From assembly GCA_963818725.1 (NCBI GenBank), contig CAWFTU010000014.1, forward strand, positions 1,054,001 to 1,118,000: a stretch of DNA of 64,000 bases, given 5' to 3'. Both the position numbers and the translations under genes were made by a program. Source of the stretch: DATFDN01 sp963818725 (GTDB lineage Bacteria > Pseudomonadota > Alphaproteobacteria > Acetobacterales > Acetobacteraceae). Below, piece by piece: positions 55,543 to 64,000 of the stretch (within the stretch, counting starts at the first letter, position 1; each line of letters begins with the position of its first letter). The notes under the pieces are model-generated. The model had not been told where the DNA came from. It was given only the letters and a program-made list of their open reading frames with translations, and searched no databases.

Positions 55543-55743
55543 CTACTTTTTGGCGTGCTGGCTGCTCTCGGCGTGCGCCTTGGTCGAGTGTTCGTGCGCG
55601 TCCTTGGAGTGCATATGGGCCTTCTCGGAATGCGCGTGAGCACTCTTGTGGTCGCCCTTGCCGTGGTGCTCGGCCGCGGTGCGATGCGCCTTGGCGGCCG
55701 TCTCGTGCGCCTCAGCCGCCTTTGAATGACCAGCTTGTGACAC
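55543..55743 (-). CDS. His/Ala/Lys-rich small repeat protein, 66 residues
   Basis: GTG 55743 follows GGAGGGAAC; an ATG four codons earlier has no ribosome site. The whole protein is built of short imperfect repeats such as AAEAHETAAKAHRTAAEHHG and AHMHSKDAHEHSTKAHAES with about one quarter His. This is typical of a widespread group of small, probably disordered proteins of unknown role, sometimes linked to stress or metal handling. The roughly 200 bp to the left hold nothing recognisable. Confidence 0.68.
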   Translation of the reverse strand: MSQAGHSKAAEAHETAAKAHRTAAEHHGKGDHKSAHAHSEKAHMHSKDAHEHSTKAHAESSQHAKK

Positions 55744-55932
55744 AGTTCCCTCCAATGTGGATTGAGCCTTCGCGTTCGCGCGTCGGGCGAGATCGCGAGC
55801 GCACCTGCATCGTACGCGTACGCTCGCACCCGCCTCTTCCGGCGCGGTCCGGACTATACCACTCTCTTTGACAACGGCAACTCCGCCACGGCCCCCGCTT
55901 CAAAGGAAACGGAGGCCGTTGGGGAGCGCCGC

Positions 55933-56415
55933 TCAGCCGAGCGCGGTGTTGCGCGCGTTGGCCCGCATGATCGCTTCGTCGAAGGCCGACAGCACCTGGG
56001 CGTGCGTCGAGCGATCATTCATCTTTTCGATGTCGTTGAAGCCGCGGCCATTGGCGACGGTCAGCAGCACGCCCGTCGCGTCGCGGGGCGGCGTGCGCAC
56101 GCCCATCAGGCGCGAGGCGACCCGCAGCGCCCCCACGGCGCAGCGACGGCCATCGATGGTCTCGTACCGACCCTGCACCCAGTTCTCCTCGTCAGCAATC
56201 AGGGCGCGGGCGATCGTGAGAAGTTGAACGGTCGCAACCTCGGTTGGGACCGTCGGATCGGGCGAGAACGACCGCAGCGGGGGCAGCGCCCGCAGCCGCG
56301 GCAGGAACGACTGGGTAGCAACGCGTACACGTTCCCAAAGCGTGGGTGACTGCGGAACCGCCGGCGCGGGTGCAACGATTGTGGCGCCGGTGAACTCCCT
56401 TCCGTCGAATGGCAT
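55933..56415 (-). CDS. DUF6197-like hypothetical protein
   Basis: 160 residues starting MPFDGREFTGATIVAPAPAV. The middle LLTIARALIADEENWVQGRY, then CAVGALRVASRLMGVRTPP and GFNDIEKMNDRSTHAQVLSA plus FDEAIMRAN resemble DUF6197-type proteins, where Cys/His/Asp residues follow a similar spacing. No signal or membrane segment. Divergent from the acyl-CoA dehydrogenase gene. Function unknown. Confidence 0.65.
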   Translation of the reverse strand: MPFDGREFTGATIVAPAPAVPQSPTLWERVRVATQSFLPRLRALPPLRSFSPDPTVPTEVATVQLLTIARALIADEENWVQGRYETIDGRRCAVGALRVASRLMGVRTPPRDATGVLLTVANGRGFNDIEKMNDRSTHAQVLSAFDEAIMRANARNTALG

Positions 56416-56551
56416 GTCTGGCTCCTGTCCACGATGCAGGTACTCTCACAACGTCCGCTGCCACGCCGAGTTCGACGCTCATGTGGACGTGTGGCAGTCT
56501 TCGCCCTTCCGCTCCCCCCAACCTATCCAGGTCACGGAAGGGACAAGCTGC

Positions 56552-57718
56552 ATGGAAGAGCATAGGCCAGACTCGGAGCACTCGGAAATACGTCAAGAGG
56601 TGCATAAGCTCTGCGCCCGTTTCCCCGGCGAGTATTGGCGGGAGCTGGACCGGGAGCGCGCCTACCCCACCGCCTTCGTCGCGGCGCTGACCGAGGCCGG
56701 CTACCTCGCCGCGCTCATCCCGGAGGCGTACGGTGGCGCCGGCCTGCCCCTCTCGGCGGCGGCGGCGATCCTGGAGACGGTGCAGGCCGCGGGCTGCAAC
56801 GGCGCCGCCTGCCACGCCCAGATGTACATCATGGGCACGATCCTGCGCCACGGCTCGGAGGAGCAGAAGCGCGCCTACCTGCCCAAGATCGCCACTGGCG
56901 CGCTGCGGCTTCAGGCGTTCGGGGTGACGGAGCCGACCAGCGGCACGGACACCACGAGCCTGCGCACCTTCGCCCGCCGCGAGGGTGATCGCTACATTGT
57001 CAACGGCCAGAAGGTCTGGACCAGCCGCGCCGAGCACTCCGACCTCATGCTGCTGCTGGCGCGGACCACGCCGCGCGAGCAGGCCAAGTCGCGCACCGAG
57101 GGCCTGTCCACCTTCATCCTGGACATGCGCGAGGCGGTCGGGCGCGGCATGACCATCCGGCCGATCCGCACCATGATGAACCACAATTCGACCGAGATTT
57201 TTTTCGACAACGTAGTTGTTCCGGACAAGAACCTGATTGGCGAGGAGGGCAAGGGCTTCCATTACATTCTGGATGGGATGAACGCCGAGCGGCTGCTGAT
57301 CGCTGCCGAGTGCATCGGGGACGCCAAGTGGTTCACCGACCGCTCGGTTGCCTACGCCAACGACCGGCGCGTGTTCAACCGGCCTATCGGACAGAACCAG
57401 GGCGTGCAGTTCCCGATCGCGCGGGCCTACGCGCAGATGCGCGCGGCCGAGCTGCTGGTCCACGAGGGCTGCCGCAAGTTCGAGGCCGGGCTGCCCTGCG
57501 GGGAAGAGGCGAACATGGCGAAGATGCTCGCCGCCGAGGCGTCCTGGGCCGCCGGGGAGGCGTGCGTCCAGACCCATGGCGGCTTCGGCTTCGCCGAGGA
57601 GTACGACGTCGAGCGAAAGTTCCGCGAAACACGGCTCTATCAGGTGGCGCCGATCAGCACGAACCTGGTGCTGTCCTACATCGCCGAGCACGTGCTCGGC
57701 CTGCCGCGGAGCTACTGA
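56552..57718 (+). CDS. Acyl-CoA dehydrogenase
   Basis: 388 residues. LIPEAYGGAGLPLSAAAAIL, QAFGVTEPTSGTDTTSLRTF and YIVNGQKVWTSRAEHSDLML are the N-terminal and FAD-binding parts; ERLLIAAECIGDAKW and the C-terminal VQTHGGFGFAEEYDVERKFR carry the usual catalytic Glu (FAEEYDVER) region. It oxidises an acyl-CoA to the enoyl-CoA and passes electrons to ETF. Its stop overlaps the next ATG (TGATG), and the CoA-transferase downstream probably makes its substrate. Chain or ring specificity cannot be told. Confidence 0.92.
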   Translation: MEEHRPDSEHSEIRQEVHKLCARFPGEYWRELDRERAYPTAFVAALTEAGYLAALIPEAYGGAGLPLSAAAAILETVQAAGCNGAACHAQMYIMGTILRHGSEEQKRAYLPKIATGALRLQAFGVTEPTSGTDTTSLRTFARREGDRYIVNGQKVWTSRAEHSDLMLLLARTTPREQAKSRTEGLSTFILDMREAVGRGMTIRPIRTMMNHNSTEIFFDNVVVPDKNLIGEEGKGFHYILDGMNAERLLIAAECIGDAKWFTDRSVAYANDRRVFNRPIGQNQGVQFPIARAYAQMRAAELLVHEGCRKFEAGLPCGEEANMAKMLAAEASWAAGEACVQTHGGFGFAEEYDVERKFRETRLYQVAPISTNLVLSYIAEHVLGLPRSY

Positions 57719-58845
57719 TGGCCGGACCCTTGGAGGGCCTGCTCGTCCTGTCGCTCGAGCAGGCGGTCGCGGCGCCGTACGCCAGCTCGCGGCTGGCTGA
57801 CGCGGGGGCGCGGGTCATCAAGGTGGAGCGGGCGGAGGGCGACTTTGCGCGGGGCTATGACAAGGCGGCGAAGGGCCAGTCGAGCTACTTCGTCTGGCTC
57901 AACCGCGGCAAGCAAAGCCTGGTGGCCGACATCAAGGACGCGGCCGACGCCGCGCTGTTGCACCGCATCCTGGCGCGGGCGGACGTTTTCATCCAGAACC
58001 TCGCTCCCGGGGCGGCGGCGCGCGCCGGCTTCGGATCAGCCGCGCTGCGCCCGCGCCATCCGCGCCTGATCACCGTGGACATCTCCGGGTATGGCGAGAC
58101 CGGCGACTACGCCACCATGAAGGCGTACGACCTGCTGGTGCAGGCAGAGTCCGGGCTGGCCATGATCACCGGCCATCCGGCCGGGCCGGGCCGGGTCGGC
58201 GTGTCGGCCTGCGACATCGCCGCCGGCATGGCCGCCCATGCGGGCATCCTGGAGGCGCTGATCGAGCGCGGGACCACCGGGCGCGGCAAGGGTCTGTCGG
58301 TGAGCCTGTTCGACGGGATGGCCGACTGGATGAACGTGCCGCTGCTGTTCTTCGAGGGCACCGGCAGGGCGCCGGCGCGGCTTGGCCTTGCGCACCCCTC
58401 GATCTGTCCGTACGGCGCGTTCGCGCTGGCCGATGGCGCCCTGGTGCTGATCGCGATCCAGAACGAGCGCGAGTGGGCGCAGTTCTGCGCGGGCTTCCTG
58501 GACGAGCCGGATCTGCCGAAGCGGCCGGGGTTCGAGACCAACGTGGCGCGCGTGGCGAACCGCGAGATGGTGGACAGGCACATCGCCGCCGCCTTCGCGC
58601 GGCTGACGCGCGAGGGGGCGGCGGCGCGGCTGCGCGGCGCCAACACCGCATTCGGCTTCGTCAACGACGTCGCCGCCTTCGCCCGCCACCCGGCGCTGCG
58701 GCGGACCAGCGTGGCGACGCCGAACGGCGCCGTGTCGATCGCGGCGCCGCCGGTGCTGGCCTCGGATGGGCCGCGCGCGCTGGGGCCGGTGCCGGGGATC
58801 GGGGAGCACTCGGAGGAGATACGGGCAGCGTTTGGAGGGGATTAG
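57718..58845 (+). CDS. CaiB/BaiF-type (class III) CoA-transferase
   Basis: 375 residues. VLSLEQAVAAPYASSRLADA, GARVIKVERAEGDFARGYDK, LNRGKQSLVADIKDAADAAL and YATMKAYDLLVQAESGLAMI with the active-site Asp (AYDLLVQ) are diagnostic. It ends GIGEHSEEIRAAFG. Class III enzymes move CoA between organic acids through an aspartyl-CoA anhydride. Coupled translation with the acyl-CoA dehydrogenase suggests activation and desaturation of one carboxylic acid. Confidence 0.93.
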   Translation: MAGPLEGLLVLSLEQAVAAPYASSRLADAGARVIKVERAEGDFARGYDKAAKGQSSYFVWLNRGKQSLVADIKDAADAALLHRILARADVFIQNLAPGAAARAGFGSAALRPRHPRLITVDISGYGETGDYATMKAYDLLVQAESGLAMITGHPAGPGRVGVSACDIAAGMAAHAGILEALIERGTTGRGKGLSVSLFDGMADWMNVPLLFFEGTGRAPARLGLAHPSICPYGAFALADGALVLIAIQNEREWAQFCAGFLDEPDLPKRPGFETNVARVANREMVDRHIAAAFARLTREGAAARLRGANTAFGFVNDVAAFARHPALRRTSVATPNGAVSIAAPPVLASDGPRALGPVPGIGEHSEEIRAAFGGD

Positions 58846-58924
58846 GACCGTTTCACTCAGATTGGAGGGGGCGCGGCCCCTCACCCGGCCCTCTCCCGCC
58901 TGCGCGCGAGGGTTGGGGTGCGGG

Positions 58925-59362
58925 TCAGCGCGGCTCCGGCGGATCGAACGCCAACGCCTCCTCCAAGGTCCAGGGACAGGTCGCCGGGAGCGTCGCGCGG
59001 GGCAGGCTGGCTTGGCGTGCTGCCCGACGGGCCGCGTCATCGTAGTCCTGTGCCAAAAGCTCCGGGACGTGCCGCGACAAGCTAGGGATGCCGGTGAGCA
59101 GTGATCTCAATTCGGATTGCTGCTCCAGGATTGTGCTGACCCAGCTCCGTGTCAGGCGATCAGGCTGGAAGCGCACCTTCAAGAGATGGATCAGCAGCGT
59201 CGCCAGACGGCTCTTCAGCTCCCGCCTGTCGCGGATTGTCGTTTCGGTTAGATACTCAATGACATGCGCGCGATCAAGCTGATCGGTCCGGCCGGTGCGC
59301 AGCGCCTCGATCTGCGCCTCGATCCAAAGATGCTCGTCCGCTTCGTAGAGGTCCGCATCCAT
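58925..59362 (-). CDS. DUF29-family protein
   Basis: 145 residues. DADLYEADEHLWIEAQIEAL, IEYLTETTIRDRRELKSRLA and LLIHLLKVRFQPDRLTRSWV are the conserved helical core, ending ATCPWTLEEALAFDPPEP, a typical DUF29 tail. The family is common in cyanobacteria and alphaproteobacteria and has no assigned role. Full length. A truncated relative is at 60740-60892. Confidence 0.88.
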   Translation of the reverse strand: MDADLYEADEHLWIEAQIEALRTGRTDQLDRAHVIEYLTETTIRDRRELKSRLATLLIHLLKVRFQPDRLTRSWVSTILEQQSELRSLLTGIPSLSRHVPELLAQDYDDAARRAARQASLPRATLPATCPWTLEEALAFDPPEPR

Positions 59363-59467
59363 TCTTTTAGTTTAGCATGCGAGCCGCGGCTGCGCGAGCC
59401 GGGGCGCTGGGTGGAATGACGTCGCGATCCGGTCCATGGTGCCGGTCCAATTTGACGGAGACGGTAG

Positions 59468-60736
59468 ATGCCGGACGACCTCGGCCCGCGCCGGGCCGAG
59501 ACAGAAGTTGCGAGTTCGATCGAGGGCCGCGCGTCCTGGGCCGCCGCCTGTGTGACGCTGGCGATCCTGTCGGTCTGCTACGGCTCGACGCTGCTGATCG
59601 TGGTCGGGCTGAAGGCGATGGAGAGCGATCTCGGCGTGCCGCGCTCGGTGCTGGCGCTGGCCGGCGCGCTGGGCTGGGTGGGCACCGGGCTGGGCGGCAT
59701 CGTCATGGGCTGGCTGGCCGACCGGATCGGCGTGCGCAGCAGCGTGCTGATGGGAAGCGTGATGGTCGCCGCCGGGCTGGCGCTGTCTGCAACGGGGCAT
59801 ATCTGGGCGATCTATCTCGCGCATGGCGTGCTGATCGGCTTCCTCGGCATGGGCGCGATCTATCCGCCGCTGGTGATCTATGTCAGCCGCTGGTTCGACC
59901 GCAGGCGCGGCACGGCGGTCGCGCTGGTCTCCTCCGGGCAGTACATCGCCGGCGTGGTCTGGCCCGCCGCCTTCGAGCGGCTGATCGCGGGGCCGGGGTG
60001 GCGCGTGGCGTACCTGGGCTACGCGGGCGTGGTGCTGCTGGCGGTGGTGCCGATGGCCGTGCTGTTCCTGCGCCCCGCGCCCGGCACGGCCGTGGGCACC
60101 GCGCGGACGGTGGGACGGGTGTTGGGGACGCGCGTGCTCGGGCTGCGGCCCAATACCGTGCAGGCGATCCTCTGCCTCGCGGGGTTCTGCTGCTGCGTGC
60201 CGATGGCGATCCCGCAATCGCACCTCGTGGCGTTCTGCGGGGATATCGGCATCGGCGCGGCGACCGGCGCGGCGATGCTGTCGGTGTTCCTGGGCTGCGC
60301 CTTCGTCGCCCGCCAGTTCTGGGGCGCGTTCGCCGACCGGCATGGCGGGCTGCTGACCGTGCTCTGCGGCTCGGCGTGTCAGGCGGTGGCGATCGGGGCG
60401 TTCCTGCTGACGCAGAACGAGGCCGGGCTGTTCCTGATCGCGGCCGCGTACGGGTTCGGGTTCTCGGGGATCATTCCGGCTTATGTTGTGGCGGTCCGCG
60501 ACCTGTTTCCCTCCGCCGAGGCGTCGTGGCGGGTGCCGCTGGTGCTGTTCACCGCAATGGGCGGGATGGCGTTCGGGAGCTGGTTCGCGGGGCGGCTATA
60601 TGATCATTTCGGGTACTACGCGCCGGCGTTCGGCTCGGGGCTGGCGTTCAATGTCGCCAATCTGGCGCTGGTGGGGTTCCTGGTAATGCGGCAGTCGGGG
60701 CGGCCTCGTGTTTCGGCGGAGCTGGTTGCTGAGTGA
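59468..60736 (+). CDS. Major facilitator superfamily transporter
   Basis: 422 residues with about 12 membrane segments. VGLKAMESDLGVPRSVLALA and VMGWLADRIGVRSSVLMGSV (the DRxG loop between helices 2 and 3) are MFS landmarks; YVSRWFDRRRGTAVALVSSG and FWGAFADRHGGLLTVLCGSA are the matching loops of the second half. The pattern resembles the OFA/monocarboxylate group. It follows the CoA-transferase and DUF29 genes, so it may import the acid they handle. Confidence 0.88.
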   Translation: MPDDLGPRRAETEVASSIEGRASWAAACVTLAILSVCYGSTLLIVVGLKAMESDLGVPRSVLALAGALGWVGTGLGGIVMGWLADRIGVRSSVLMGSVMVAAGLALSATGHIWAIYLAHGVLIGFLGMGAIYPPLVIYVSRWFDRRRGTAVALVSSGQYIAGVVWPAAFERLIAGPGWRVAYLGYAGVVLLAVVPMAVLFLRPAPGTAVGTARTVGRVLGTRVLGLRPNTVQAILCLAGFCCCVPMAIPQSHLVAFCGDIGIGAATGAAMLSVFLGCAFVARQFWGAFADRHGGLLTVLCGSACQAVAIGAFLLTQNEAGLFLIAAAYGFGFSGIIPAYVVAVRDLFPSAEASWRVPLVLFTAMGGMAFGSWFAGRLYDHFGYYAPAFGSGLAFNVANLALVGFLVMRQSGRPRVSAELVAE

Positions 60737-60739
60737 GCG

Positions 60740-60892
60740 ATGGATGACGTGAGCAAATACGAGACCGACTTCTATGGATGGGCGATCGGACAGGCCGGCC
60801 TGCTTCGCACGCGGCGGCTGAGCGAGGCGGACAGCACGTTCCCGGTGACGTGCCCATACTCGTTCGAGCAGGTGAGCGACGAGCAGCTCTGA
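60740..60892 (+). pseudogene. DUF29 remnant, 50 residues
   Basis: MDDVSKYETDFYGWAIGQAG is the DUF29 N-terminus and TCPYSFEQVSDEQL the family C-terminus, but about 90 residues between them are missing, joined at SEAD-STFPV without a frameshift. It starts 4 bp after the MFS stop. The in-frame deletion could still give a short product, but a functional DUF29 fold is unlikely. Confidence 0.72.
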
Positions 60893-60964
60893 CCGGATTA
60901 GCCCCGATCCGGGCACAACATCCCGCGCGGCGCGTTCCCCGCATGTCAAGCAGGGAGGAGCATC

Positions 60965-61847
60965 ATGGATGTCGGATTTGTCGGTCTCGGCCCGATGGGC
61001 AGCGGGATGGCGGGGCTGCTGCTCCAGCGCGGCCACGATTTGACAGTGTGGAACCGGACGCCGGAGAAGGCGGAGAAGCTGGTCGCCGCCGGCGCGTGCC
61101 GTGCCGCGACGCCCGCCGAGGCAGCGCGAGGCGACATCGTTCTGACCTCGGTCGCGAACGACGCGGCGGTCGAGAGCGTGACGCTGGGAGCGGACGGCCT
61201 GATCAACGGCCTGCGCAAGGGCGCCACCCATGTCTCCCTCAGTACCGATCTCGCACGCCCTGTCGGAGCGTCTCGCCGAGGCGCACGCCGCGCGCGGCCA
61301 ACGCTATCTCGCCGCCCCCGTGCTGGGCCGCCCGCTCGCCGCGGCCGAGGGCAAGCTGTTTGTCATGGTCGCTGGCGACGATGCCACGATCCGGGACGCG
61401 CGGCCCGTGCTGGAGCAGCTCGGCCAGCGCCTTTTCGTGGTGGGCGAGCGCCCCGCCCAGGCTAACATCCTGAAGCTCTGCTGCAATTTCCTGATCTTCA
61501 CCACCATTGAGCAATTCGCCGAGGTGTTCGCGTTGGGCGAGAAGAGTGGCCTCAACCGCGCGAAGATGTTCGACGTGCTGACGGAAAGCTTCTTTAACGC
61601 TCCGGTGCATCGCAACTATGGCAAAATGATCCTTGACCGCGCCTACGACCCGCCCGGCGGGAAGGTGGAACTGGGTGCGAAGGACACGAAGCTGATGCTG
61701 CAAGCCGGCGAGGCGTTCGCCGTGCCGCTGCCGCTGGCGTCGCTGGTGCGGGACCGGTTTTTGAGCGCGGTGGCGCGGGGCGAGGCGGAACTCGATTTCA
61801 CGGTGATCGCGCGCCAGGTCGCCGAGGCTGCTGGGGTGAAGGGGTGA
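60965..61847 (+). pseudogene. 3-hydroxyisobutyrate dehydrogenase-family oxidoreductase, frameshifted
   Basis: The first frame has VGFVGLGPMGSGMAGLLLQR (NAD(P) site) and IVLTSVANDAAVESVTLGAD. An extra base near 61246 (AGT-ACC-G) breaks it after HVSLST; the second frame continues ISHALSERLAEAHAARGQRY, APVLGRPLAAAEGKLFVMVA, ANILKLCCNFLIFTTIEQFA with the catalytic Lys, and KDTKLMLQAGEAFAVPLPLA. Restored length about 293 residues. GAGGAGCATC precedes ATG 60965. It would reduce or oxidise a beta-hydroxy acid; the neighbouring acyl-CoA genes make a branched acid pathway plausible. Confidence 0.84.
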
Positions 61848-62088
61848 TCGCCACCCGTTGCCGAATGCCGCGCTCCGCCAGGATCGTCCGCAGCATGACG
61901 TCGATGCCGACGGTGTTGAGGAGCAGGGCCAGAGCGAGCTAGCTCGAAGTCGATGCCGCCCTCACTTGCAAGTCGCGCTACCGCTGCAACGCCCAGTAAT
62001 ATTTCTCGGAGGAGTCTTCTTGACCGTATCTGGGACTTGGCGCACCGTATCTCAAAGCGCAGTCACTGACGCATGCTGGGGAGGCAAA

Positions 62089-63325
62089 ATGCCCATTTCA
62101 CGTCGAGCGTTGCTCGGCGCTGCTGGCGCCGTCGCGTCCGTGCCGATCATCCGGGCCAAGGCCCAGCCGCTACGGCATACGGTCCGCATCGGCGTGCTCA
62201 ATGATCTTTCCGGCCCGTATCGCGACATCACTGGGCAGACCTCCGTGATTTGCGCGCGTCAGGCGCTGGTTGATTTCGGCGCCACCGCGAGCGACTTCGA
62301 CGCCGAGATCATCAGCGGCGACCACAAGAACGACCCGAAGCTCGGCGTTGACATTGCCCGTCGTTGGATCGAGCAGGACGGGGTCGATGTGATCGCCGAC
62401 GTCCCGAATTCCAGCGTGGCCCTGGCCATCAGCGGTCTCTGCCGGGAGAAGGACAAGATCCTGCTTGACGCAAGCGCGACCGCCGTCACCCTGACTGGTG
62501 CGCAATGCAGCCCCAACACGATCGTCTGGAGCTTCGACACGTACCTGGCGGCGCGCTCCACCGGCGACGCCGTCATCAAAGCGGGTGGCGATACCTGGTA
62601 CATTTTGGGCCCCGACTACCTGTTCGGCCGCTCCCTGGACGAGCAGACGGAAAAGGTTGTCACGCGCTTCGGCGGCAAGGTTCTGGGTCATTATCTTTAC
62701 CCGTTCCCCGGAACCTACGACTTCTCGCCCTATCTGCAACAAGCGGTGGCGAGCGGCGCCAAGGTCATCGGCCTCGCGAATACCGGCTTCGAGGCGTTGA
62801 ACTGCGTGGCCCAGGCGGCGGATCTCGGATTGCACGAGACCGGGGTGCGCATCGCGCCGTTGCAGATGTTCGTCAACGACGTGCACGCGCTCGGGCCGCG
62901 CATGGCTGGCGGCCTCTACATCACCGAGACGTTCTACTGGGATCTGAACGACCGGTACTCGCGGCTTCACCAGCCGAGTCCGTCCCAGGACGCCCGGCAA
63001 CCTGCCGAACTCGCTTCAGGCCAGCGCTTATGGGATCGTGCTACACTATCTCAAGACGGTCGCGGCGATGGGCGTGGCGGAAGCCAAGAAGAGTGGGGCC
63101 GCAACGGTCGCGCGCATGAAGCAGATGCCGACCGACGACGACGCATTCGGCAAAGGCAGCATCGCCGTGAACGGCCGGGGCGCGTTCCCGGCTTATCTGT
63201 TCCAGGTCAAGACCGAGGCGGAGAGCCAAGGCCCTTGGGATCTGTATAAGCTGGTCTCGACCACGCCGGCCCAGGAGGCGCTCATGCCGCTCGATCAGAC
63301 CGGGTGCAAGCTCAGCCAGAGCTGA
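62089..63325 (+). pseudogene. Branched-chain-type ABC binding protein, frameshifted paralogue of 25652-26890
   Basis: MPISRRALLGAAGAVASVPI is a Tat-type leader. The body VRIGVLNDLSGPYRDITGQT, WIEQDGVDVIADVPNSSVAL and LYITETFYWDLNDRYSR parallels the intact protein at 25652. Near 62962 the frame shifts; the other frame then reads FTSRVRPR-type residues to SAYGIVLHYLKTVAAMG, MKQMPTDDDAFGKGSIAVNG and PAYLFQVKTEAESQGPWDLY. Restored length about 411 residues. No transporter genes are adjacent. A ligand-binding orphan or a decayed duplicate. Confidence 0.84.
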
Positions 63326-63513
63326 GGCATCGCGCGTCACGCGGCCGAGGCTGCTGGGGTGAAGGATGAGGGTCGCGCGACAGCCACGCCTACGTCACGT
63401 TGAAGTGAGATCGCCCGAGGACTGGACGCCCGGCCCGGTTCGTCCCGGCCCTCCCTTCAAGGTGCACGGCACTTGCCGGTAAGCTGGGCCAAAGCTTGGT
63501 CGGGAGAGCGTTC

Positions 63514-64000
63514 ATGTCCGCAGCCCCTGCTTACGCCCTGTCGCGTCGCAACGTCGTCAAGTGGACTGTAGCCGCGCCGTTCGCCGCCATTCTTGCCGGC
63601 AGCCATCGGGCGGGCGCCGCCGCGGAATCCGGTATCCGCGGCCAGGAAGGCAAGCAGGTGACGCTGAAGCTCGGCTCTTCTCAACCCACCCACACCGAGA
63701 ATGCGCATACCGTGTTCTTCGACAGGTTCGTCTCCGAGCTGACGAGCAAGACCAGCGGCAATGTCGGCGCGATCTTCTACGGCGACAGCCAGCTTGGTCC
63801 GGAGAACAAGTACCCCAACCAGATCAACTCCGGGACGCTGGATATGATGCTGGCCGTGTCCGACTGGTCGCCGATCGTGCCCGATCTCGGCGTGCTGACG
63901 ATGGGATTCCTGTTCAACTCCCTTGAACAGCTCGGCAAGGTCATGGACGGCAGCGCGGGGCAGCAGCTTCAGGGAATTTTCCAGAAGAAGACCAGAGCCG
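63514..64000 (+). CDS. TRAP transporter substrate-binding protein (DctP family), runs off right edge
   Basis: CGGGAGAG precedes ATG 63514. MSAAPAYALSRRNVVKWTVA contains a Tat-type Arg pair and a hydrophobic stretch ending at AGAAA. VTLKLGSSQPTHTENAHTVF, VSELTSKTSGNVGAIFYGDS, QLGPENKYPNQINSGTLDMM and VPDLGVLTMGFLFNSLEQLG are the DctP fold. The membrane subunits should follow to the right. These systems import carboxylates using the sodium gradient, in line with the acid-catabolic genes to the left. Confidence 0.9.
   Translation, partial: MSAAPAYALSRRNVVKWTVAAPFAAILAGSHRAGAAAESGIRGQEGKQVTLKLGSSQPTHTENAHTVFFDRFVSELTSKTSGNVGAIFYGDSQLGPENKYPNQINSGTLDMMLAVSDWSPIVPDLGVLTMGFLFNSLEQLGKVMDGSAGQQLQGIFQKKTRA

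Noticed and set aside
56192..57691. 499-codon minus-strand frame
   Set aside because: Lies antisense to the clearly conserved acyl-CoA dehydrogenase; GC-rich DNA gives long empty frames on the opposite strand.
1..64000. CRISPR arrays, rRNA, tRNA, prophage structural genes, replication origin
   Set aside because: I saw no regularly spaced repeats, no cloverleaf-like or rRNA sequence, and no phage capsid, terminase or replication initiator genes; a covariance-model scan would be needed to exclude tRNAs fully.

Overview
The window is a GC-rich chromosomal or plasmid segment with alphaproteobacterial gene content. A Rhodospirillales/Acetobacteraceae-like host is my inference, from the GC content, the H-NS-type protein, the many type I periplasmic binding proteins and the CoA-thioester and aromatic catabolic genes. 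No rRNA, tRNA or CRISPR array was seen. Its main feature is mobile DNA and gene decay: eight insertion sequences or IS-derived elements, one group II intron, and at least ten genes broken by an insertion, a single-base frameshift or an in-frame stop. So many one-base indels mean either real genome erosion or residual homopolymer errors in the assembly; the sequence alone cannot separate the two.

Layout. 1-280: N-terminal part of a Crp/Fnr regulator leaving the left edge. 740-1895 and 35638-36807: two same-orientation copies of one IS630-family element (called beta here) bracketing about 34 kb. 1898-8385: aromatic catabolic genes, namely a class D flavin monooxygenase, a type I extradiol dioxygenase split by IS630-alpha copy A, an IS701-family element, a GntR/FCD regulator and a second VOC dioxygenase. 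8759-12625: secreted or surface beta-propeller protein, a thiamine-diphosphate enzyme with a frameshifted N-terminus, and a cupin. 12898-18043: a nested pile of mobile elements in and around a dienelactone hydrolase gene (IS630-alpha copy B just upstream, IS630-gamma inside it, and an IS1595-family element at its stop codon that itself carries a 789-nt ORF-less group II intron). 18991-22774: PaoABC-like molybdenum hydroxylase operon with a frameshifted large subunit. 22862-27581: EthD-like protein, VWA-like protein, DUF2891 protein, branched-chain-type binding protein and an unknown. 27647-33306: exported propeller-like protein, H-NS-family silencer, nitroreductase, ThDP enzyme and SDR. 33376-35610: secreted GH13 debranching enzyme interrupted by an in-frame TGA.

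37046-46157 is mostly minus strand: stand-alone 5'-3' exonuclease, small ABM-like protein, DoxX-like membrane protein, then two translationally coupled operons. The first (43825 to 39132) encodes a TIGR04282-type nucleotidyl/glycosyltransferase, a GT-C membrane glycosyltransferase, a radical SAM/SPASM enzyme, a GT2 glycosyltransferase and a nucleoside phosphorylase, and looks like an uncharacterised glycoconjugate pathway. The second (46157 to 43972) encodes a binding protein with a G8 tract, a b-type cytochrome and a sulfite-oxidase-fold molybdoenzyme, and looks like a membrane-linked molybdoenzyme system.

46272-64000: patatin phospholipase, frameshifted 3-hydroxybutyrate dehydrogenase, IS630-alpha copy C, LysR regulator, small secreted proteins, a decayed OmpR-wHTH/AAA/TPR regulator holding a 124-bp MITE with a 10-bp target duplication, an acyl-CoA dehydrogenase/CoA-transferase pair, an MFS transporter, two DUF29 genes (one a remnant), a frameshifted 3-hydroxyisobutyrate-dehydrogenase-like gene, a frameshifted binding protein, and the start of a TRAP DctP protein. 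The most unusual signals are the ORF-less group II intron that would splice exactly to restore the IS1595 transposase, and a 44-nt hairpin insert between GCGGAG repeats that splits the transposase of all three IS630-alpha copies.
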